Origin: Mariniflexile maritimum
GTDB taxonomy: Bacteria > Bacteroidota > Bacteroidia > Flavobacteriales > Flavobacteriaceae
Assembly: GCF_009746565.1 (NCBI RefSeq)
Contig: NZ_WRPN01000011.1
Span: 1 to 64,000, forward strand
Direction of reading: 5' to 3'
Length of the DNA stretch: 64,000 bases
This document shows, piece by piece, positions 60,740 through 64,000 of this stretch. The position numbers and the translations under genes were made by a program. Every line of letters starts with the position of its first letter. Within the stretch, counting starts at the first letter, position 1. Below the pieces are notes generated by a model. It had not been told where the DNA came from, searched no databases, and saw nothing but the letters and a program-made list of their open reading frames with translations.

Positions 60740-61922
60740 GGGTTTTGGTGTTTAAAATTGAAAGTATAAAGCATCCAATGCCTAATGGCAATAAGATACT
60801 ACATAAAAATAACAGAACATAATAATTTGGCAAAAACCCTTTTCCGAAGTAAAAAAAACAGCCTTGAACAAACAAAATAGCTTCTGTTAAAACAAAACCC
60901 AAAAGAAAAGCATACAGCCCAAAAACAACGGTTTTGTTGGTTTTTGTTAAATTGTTTTGCAGTAAAAAAGCAAATAAAAACCCCGAAACCACGCCCAACA
61001 TGGTTAAATGGATAAACCCAATAACAAAATTTTTGTATTGGTAAGCCATATTTGAAATTTCAGGAAATAAGGATGCTGATTGCAATGCAATTTTCAAAAT
61101 AAAGCACAGCAACGCAAACCAATAGAGCCATTGGGTTATTTGTGATTGTGTTTTAAGTAAAACCTGTAGTGCCGGTTTTGCCATTTTTAAAAAATAAAAC
61201 AAGGCTGCTAGTTGCAACAAAACACCCAAACCATTTATCCACAGTAACGAAACGTGCGGTACAAACCAGTTTACGGGCAAAGCAAAGGTTAAAACCGTGG
61301 CAACAATTAAAAGGCCGAAAAACAAACGGAATTCTTTAGAATCATGCAGTTGCAATTGATGGCACAATACAGCAAGAACCGCAATTAAAAACCACCCGTT
61401 AAACTGAAAATGTAAAAAAAACTGGATGGCTATTTGGTAAAATGCCGAGGCTTGCCCAACCGTTGCTACTGCTGGCCCTAAACACCAAACACCTGCGGTG
61501 GAAACCAACATAAAAACCAAGGCGGTTTTTAACAAATAGCTGGTGACCTTGGATGGTGTGCTGTGATTTTTAAAAATAAGGTAGGCAAAATAGTAACTGC
61601 AAAAAATATGCAAGGTTGAAAAAGTAATGGAAACCGCCGCATAGCCTTGAAACGGAAAACTGAGCAACATGCCTAAAACCGCCAATTCGGTAAGCCAAAA
61701 CAACCTATTGTATAGGGGCTTTTTTTCTGGAACAAAATAATGTACAATAAGCACAAAAAGCATTAAATACACCCAACCCAACATGGCCACGTGCGAATGG
61801 GCATGCGTTAAAAACCTGTAATTATAAGCTGCTGGTTGTACAAAAAAATAGCGCAACGCCAAACCCAAAAGGGCTGCCACAAAAAAGTTGAGCAAGCATA
61901 CCAAAACAAGTTTTTTAGGCAT
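60729..61922 (-). CDS. Polytopic membrane protein, heme-copper oxidase subunit I-like
   Basis: A 397-residue protein from MPKKLVLVCL at 61922 (a longer start would add 15 polar residues). About twelve membrane helices. The second starts with THAHSHVAMLGWVYLMLFVL (about residues 38-57), whose spaced histidines resemble haem-ligating helices of NorB and CcoN (compare MHGHLAFWG of the NorB here), and HIFCSYYFAYL and HFQFNGWFL add further His residues. It lacks a full NorB active site. It lies between ric and a hemerythrin gene, pointing to NO handling comparable to NnrS, which remains an inference. Confidence 0.72.
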   Translation of the reverse strand: MPKKLVLVCLLNFFVAALLGLALRYFFVQPAAYNYRFLTHAHSHVAMLGWVYLMLFVLIVHYFVPEKKPLYNRLFWLTELAVLGMLLSFPFQGYAAVSITFSTLHIFCSYYFAYLIFKNHSTPSKVTSYLLKTALVFMLVSTAGVWCLGPAVATVGQASAFYQIAIQFFLHFQFNGWFLIAVLAVLCHQLQLHDSKEFRLFFGLLIVATVLTFALPVNWFVPHVSLLWINGLGVLLQLAALFYFLKMAKPALQVLLKTQSQITQWLYWFALLCFILKIALQSASLFPEISNMAYQYKNFVIGFIHLTMLGVVSGFLFAFLLQNNLTKTNKTVVFGLYAFLLGFVLTEAILFVQGCFFYFGKGFLPNYYVLLFLCSILLPLGIGCFILSILNTKTHVA

Positions 61923-61993
61923 TATAAATGGTTTATATGAAACTTCGCAGTTTAAAAAAAATGGCATTGACTGCTAGTGATGGTTCAAAATTA

Positions 61994-62032
61994 AAAATTC
62001 CAGAAGACAAAAAAGCATGCTCCTGGAATTTT
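61994..62032 (-). terminator. Terminator after ric
   Basis: Arms AAAATTCCAG and CTGGAATTTT; on the minus strand a T run follows. It separates ric from the membrane-protein/hemerythrin pair. Confidence 0.75.
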
Positions 62033-62077
62033 ATTGGCTGTTAAATAGGGAAATATAAAATCAATCTATGTTTGCTA

Positions 62078-62815
62078 TTAACCAAATTGCTGTTCTAATT
62101 TAATAGCCGCAGGAAATAAAATATTGTTTTCTAAATGAATGTGCAAGTGCAAATCCTTTTCAAATTCGTCCAACATTGCGAAGGTTACACGGTAGGTGTT
62201 ACAAGCATCGGCAGGTGGGTTGTAGTTGTTTGTTAATTCAGCAATTTTCCTAAAACGTTCACCTTCATTTTCATGTTCTTCCATCATCATAGCAATGGGG
62301 TTTCCAACCGTTCCAAATTGGGGCGATTGAATGGCTACGTTGTCCAATTTTGCCTTTACCATGCGCTTTACAAACGGGAATAGAATAAGCTCTTCTTTTT
62401 TCATGTGTGAAGCCAGTTCGCCGGCAGATGCCGTAAAAAGTTCGTTTATTTCAAACAATTCCGGATGCCTTTGCCCATGAACAGCACACAATTTGCTTAA
62501 AAATTGTTTCAATACCGGTGCTTTTTCTTCTACATAACGGTGGTGTTTTTTCTCGATATATTCGGCCAACAAATCCAAGGGCCATGATTTATAATCGATA
62601 GATTGGTCTGTTTTTGAGTTCAAAACGGCTTCCAGTTCATCTATTAGCGTTTGTGGGCTAAGACCTTTTTTATCGCATACTTCTGCAACGGTTCTGTCGC
62701 CTTTGCAGCAAAAATCGATACCATATTTGTTAAATACGGCAGCGGTTCTAAAATCGTCGGCCACAAATTGTCCGATTTGTTTTTGTGAATCTTTTTCTAA
62801 TGTTTCCATGGTCAT
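62078..62815 (-). CDS. ric: Iron-sulfur cluster repair protein RIC (YtfE/ScdA)
   Basis: Diiron protein that repairs iron-sulfur clusters damaged by NO or oxidants. The N-terminal DUF542 domain (residues about 10-65) has the signature FNKYGIDFCCKGDRTVAEVC. The hemerythrin-like domain (about 80-240) supplies the diiron ligands: KKHHRYVEEKAP, HGQRHPELFEI, SHMKKEELILFPFV, MMEEHENEGERF and HIHLENNILFPAA. Length of 245 residues is normal. A GAYA-N4-TRTC dyad lies 53 bp upstream of its start, linking it to the Rrf2 regulators. Confidence 0.95.
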   Translation of the reverse strand: MTMETLEKDSQKQIGQFVADDFRTAAVFNKYGIDFCCKGDRTVAEVCDKKGLSPQTLIDELEAVLNSKTDQSIDYKSWPLDLLAEYIEKKHHRYVEEKAPVLKQFLSKLCAVHGQRHPELFEINELFTASAGELASHMKKEELILFPFVKRMVKAKLDNVAIQSPQFGTVGNPIAMMMEEHENEGERFRKIAELTNNYNPPADACNTYRVTFAMLDEFEKDLHLHIHLENNILFPAAIKLEQQFG

Positions 62816-62867
62816 CTGCTAACCTTTTTCAAAAAAAGGTGTTTCTTTTTTATTAAACAATTTATTT

Positions 62868-62883
62868 CGGATATTTTTATCCT
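62868..62883. promoter_or_regulatory. Rrf2-type operator upstream of ric
   Basis: CGGATATTTTTATCCT contains a perfect GGATA/TATCC dyad and shares GATATTTTTRTC with the nos and nirK sites. Confidence 0.62.
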
Positions 62884-62901
62884 ATTTATATTCAAATTTT
62901 T

Positions 62902-63336
62902 TTAGGTCTTTAAAAATGAGCCGCCCGCTTTAATGTCGAGCGCCAACTCTTCAAGACTTGTGTTTTCTAGCATAAATTTAAGCTCGTCCCTTACCAATTT
63001 AAACTTGTCGTGTACAGGACATGGGTGGTTTTCATCGCATTTTTGCAAGCCCAAACCGCAACCGTTATAAATGCTATCGCCATCAATGGCTTTTACTATT
63101 TGCGCCAATTTTATGGCCCCAATGGTTTTTTTATCCAACTCAAAACCACCATGAGCTCCTTTAATCGAGTAAACAATGTTGTTTCTTGCCAAAGCCTGTA
63201 AAATTTTGGCGGTAAAGGCTTGTGGCGAATTAATTTCTTCGGCAATTTCCTTGGGGCTTACCCGTTTGCCCTCAAACGAATTGATAGCGATAAAAATGGC
63301 GGCCTTGATGCCATATTCACAAGCTTTTGAAAACAT
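62902..63336 (-). CDS. Rrf2-family transcriptional regulator (NsrR/IscR-like), copy 2
   Basis: A 144-residue paralogue of the regulator at the nos end of the island. Winged helix at residues 1-75 (EIAEEINSPQAFTAKILQALAR, GAHGGFEL), and three cysteines at 93, 100 and 106 with the same C-x6-C-x5-C spacing. The gene lies 86 bp upstream of ric on the same strand. A GAYA-N4-TRTC dyad at 63380-63395 is centred about 37 bp upstream of its predicted start site, fitting autorepression. NO sensing is inferred from the ric link and cysteine pattern. Confidence 0.9.
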   Translation of the reverse strand: MFSKACEYGIKAAIFIAINSFEGKRVSPKEIAEEINSPQAFTAKILQALARNNIVYSIKGAHGGFELDKKTIGAIKLAQIVKAIDGDSIYNGCGLGLQKCDENHPCPVHDKFKLVRDELKFMLENTSLEELALDIKAGGSFLKT

Positions 63337-63355
63337 AAAATCTCAATATTTGATG

Positions 63356-63363
63356 CAAATATA
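63356..63363 (-). promoter_or_regulatory. -7 element of the second rrf2 gene
   Basis: On the minus strand TATATTTG fits TAnnTTTG and lies 20 bp before the start codon. Confidence 0.55.
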
Positions 63364-63379
63364 CAACTATTTTTTAATT

Positions 63380-63395
63380 AAGACAAATTTATCCG
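63380..63395. promoter_or_regulatory. Rrf2-type operator upstream of the second rrf2 gene
   Basis: AAGACAAATTTATCCG matches the GAYA-N4-TRTC core and overlaps the -33 region of this promoter. Confidence 0.5.
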
Positions 63396-63570
63396 AATTA
63401 ATTTTTAATGCGCCACGAATGTATAAATTTGATGTTTTATGGGGAAACGTTGATGTATGTGAGCCGACCATGAATTTTATGTTCTGAAAAATCAGCGTTT
63501 TGTTAAATTTATGGTAAACGTTTATGTGCAAACAAAGCAACGACCAAACGGTTGAACTAAAATAAGCAAT

Positions 63571-63594
63571 GTTTTTTACACGGTGTTGTAAAAC
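63571..63594. repeat. Palindromic repeat after the right-edge gene
   Basis: GTTTTTTACACGG followed by TGTTGTAAAAC forms an imperfect dyad five bases after the stop of the membrane-protein gene. It may act as a terminator. I recall similar ACACGGTGTTGTA sequences as dispersed repeats in flavobacteria. Confidence 0.45.
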
Positions 63595-63599
63595 GTTTT

Positions 63600-64000
63600 T
63601 CATTCTTTTTTCTTCCTAAACAGATAAGGAATTATACCACTCAAAGCAATAAATCCAGTCATAAACAATGTCGTTTCTAATTCAATTTTCAAAAAATAAA
63701 ACAGAGTCATAACAGAAACACAAGCATAGGTCAAAACTATTGAGTCCAAAAATAATTTATTCTGGTGGTTTTCAAATCGGTTTAAGATAATCTCATATTT
63801 ATTGTTTTTTAAAAAATAAAAATAATTTATTCCAATCAAAATCAATGGTATAGCTCCAAATCCTTTTTCCCCAATTGATTCAATATCGTATTCTATGTAA
63901 ATCAGAATAGAAAAAATATTAAAAGCTAAAATCATTGAGATGGCAATAATCGTTGACCAGTCAGGAATAGATTTATTTGTTATGCTCGTATTTCTATAAA
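63600..64000 (-). CDS. Membrane protein, 5' end outside the window
   Basis: At least 111 residues from an internal Met (63935), with four hydrophobic segments (about residues 1-14, 26-42, 66-82 and 88-105) and a basic C-terminus FRKKKE. The reading frame stays open to the window edge and reads ..NKSIPDWSTIIAIS before that Met, which continues the first helix. The true start is therefore probably beyond 64000. Segments such as LNRFENHQNKL between helices are common in small Bacteroidota membrane proteins of unknown role. It is AT-rich and isolated from the denitrification genes. Confidence 0.6.
   Translation of the reverse strand, partial: YRNTSITNKSIPDWSTIIAISMILAFNIFSILIYIEYDIESIGEKGFGAIPLILIGINYFYFLKNNKYEIILNRFENHQNKLFLDSIVLTYACVSVMTLFYFLKIELETTLFMTGFIALSGIIPYLFRKKKE

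Noticed and set aside
63367-63603. A 78-residue minus-strand frame between the rrf2 gene and the right-edge membrane protein
   Set aside because: It runs through the rrf2 promoter and a palindromic repeat, with no domain or signal features.

Overview
The window looks like a chromosome segment of a denitrifying flavobacterium (Bacteroidota, family Flavobacteriaceae or close). The evidence is TAnnTTTG-type -7 promoter elements, starts without Shine-Dalgarno sequences, many lipoproteins and outer-membrane barrels, a Sec-type (clade II) NosZ lipoprotein, and housekeeping genes (pyrH-frr, asnS, rpoN, sucA-odhB) of Bacteroidota type. Family-level placement is an inference from gene content.

1-8.95 kb: a type I restriction-modification island. 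The left edge carries the end of an IS21-like element that has removed the N-terminus of hsdM. The rest of hsdM contains a 42-bp GC-rich repeat inserted in frame. It is followed by an unknown gene, hsdS, an AT-rich AlbA_2/ATPase-like regulator and a full-length hsdR. 9-24 kb is mostly core genome: pyrH-frr, a DUF5686-like barrel, an RND exporter, asnS, rpoN, a PAP2-like membrane protein, a PorT-like barrel, an exbB-X-exbD-exbD operon whose gene X has a frameshift in its last membrane helix, tRNA-Ser(GGA), asparaginase and TatD.

23.7-33.2 kb: a signalling and proteolysis locus. An ECF-like sigma factor and a TPR anti-sigma candidate are transcribed leftwards. A secreted duplicated-domain protein, a lipoprotein, a PKD/barrel protein, a membrane-anchored TPR-CHAT caspase-like protease, a retropepsin-like protease and a LuxR-type response regulator are transcribed rightwards. 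Three copies of one spaced promoter motif (GGGTAACAAAA, 11 bp, then TTKATATA) precede the rightward units, so the sigma factor probably controls its neighbours. Downstream of the response regulator are two tandem operator-promoter-terminator modules that look like paralogous small RNAs.

33.2-38 kb: odhB and sucA (2-oxoglutarate dehydrogenase) and a small barrel protein. 38-63.4 kb: a denitrification island from nitrite to N2. An Rrf2 regulator diverges from a nos operon (cytochrome c, fasciclin lipoprotein, nosZ, membrane protein, nosL, nosD, nosF, nosY). Then come a copper-acquisition group (Cys-rich protein, Met-rich lipoprotein, NosA-like TonB receptor), an inserted PIN-type toxin-antitoxin pair, and a long nirK-nirV-SCO-norC-norB-norQ-norD-DUF438-norE-norF run. 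A nitrosative-stress group on the other strand (hemerythrin, heme-copper-like membrane protein, ric, second Rrf2) closes the island. Two recurring operators tie it together: a Crp/Fnr-like dyad (ATATGA-N6-TCATAT) about 29 bp upstream of three -7 elements, and an Rrf2-type dyad (GAYA-N4-TRTC) at four promoters. The right edge cuts a membrane-protein gene.
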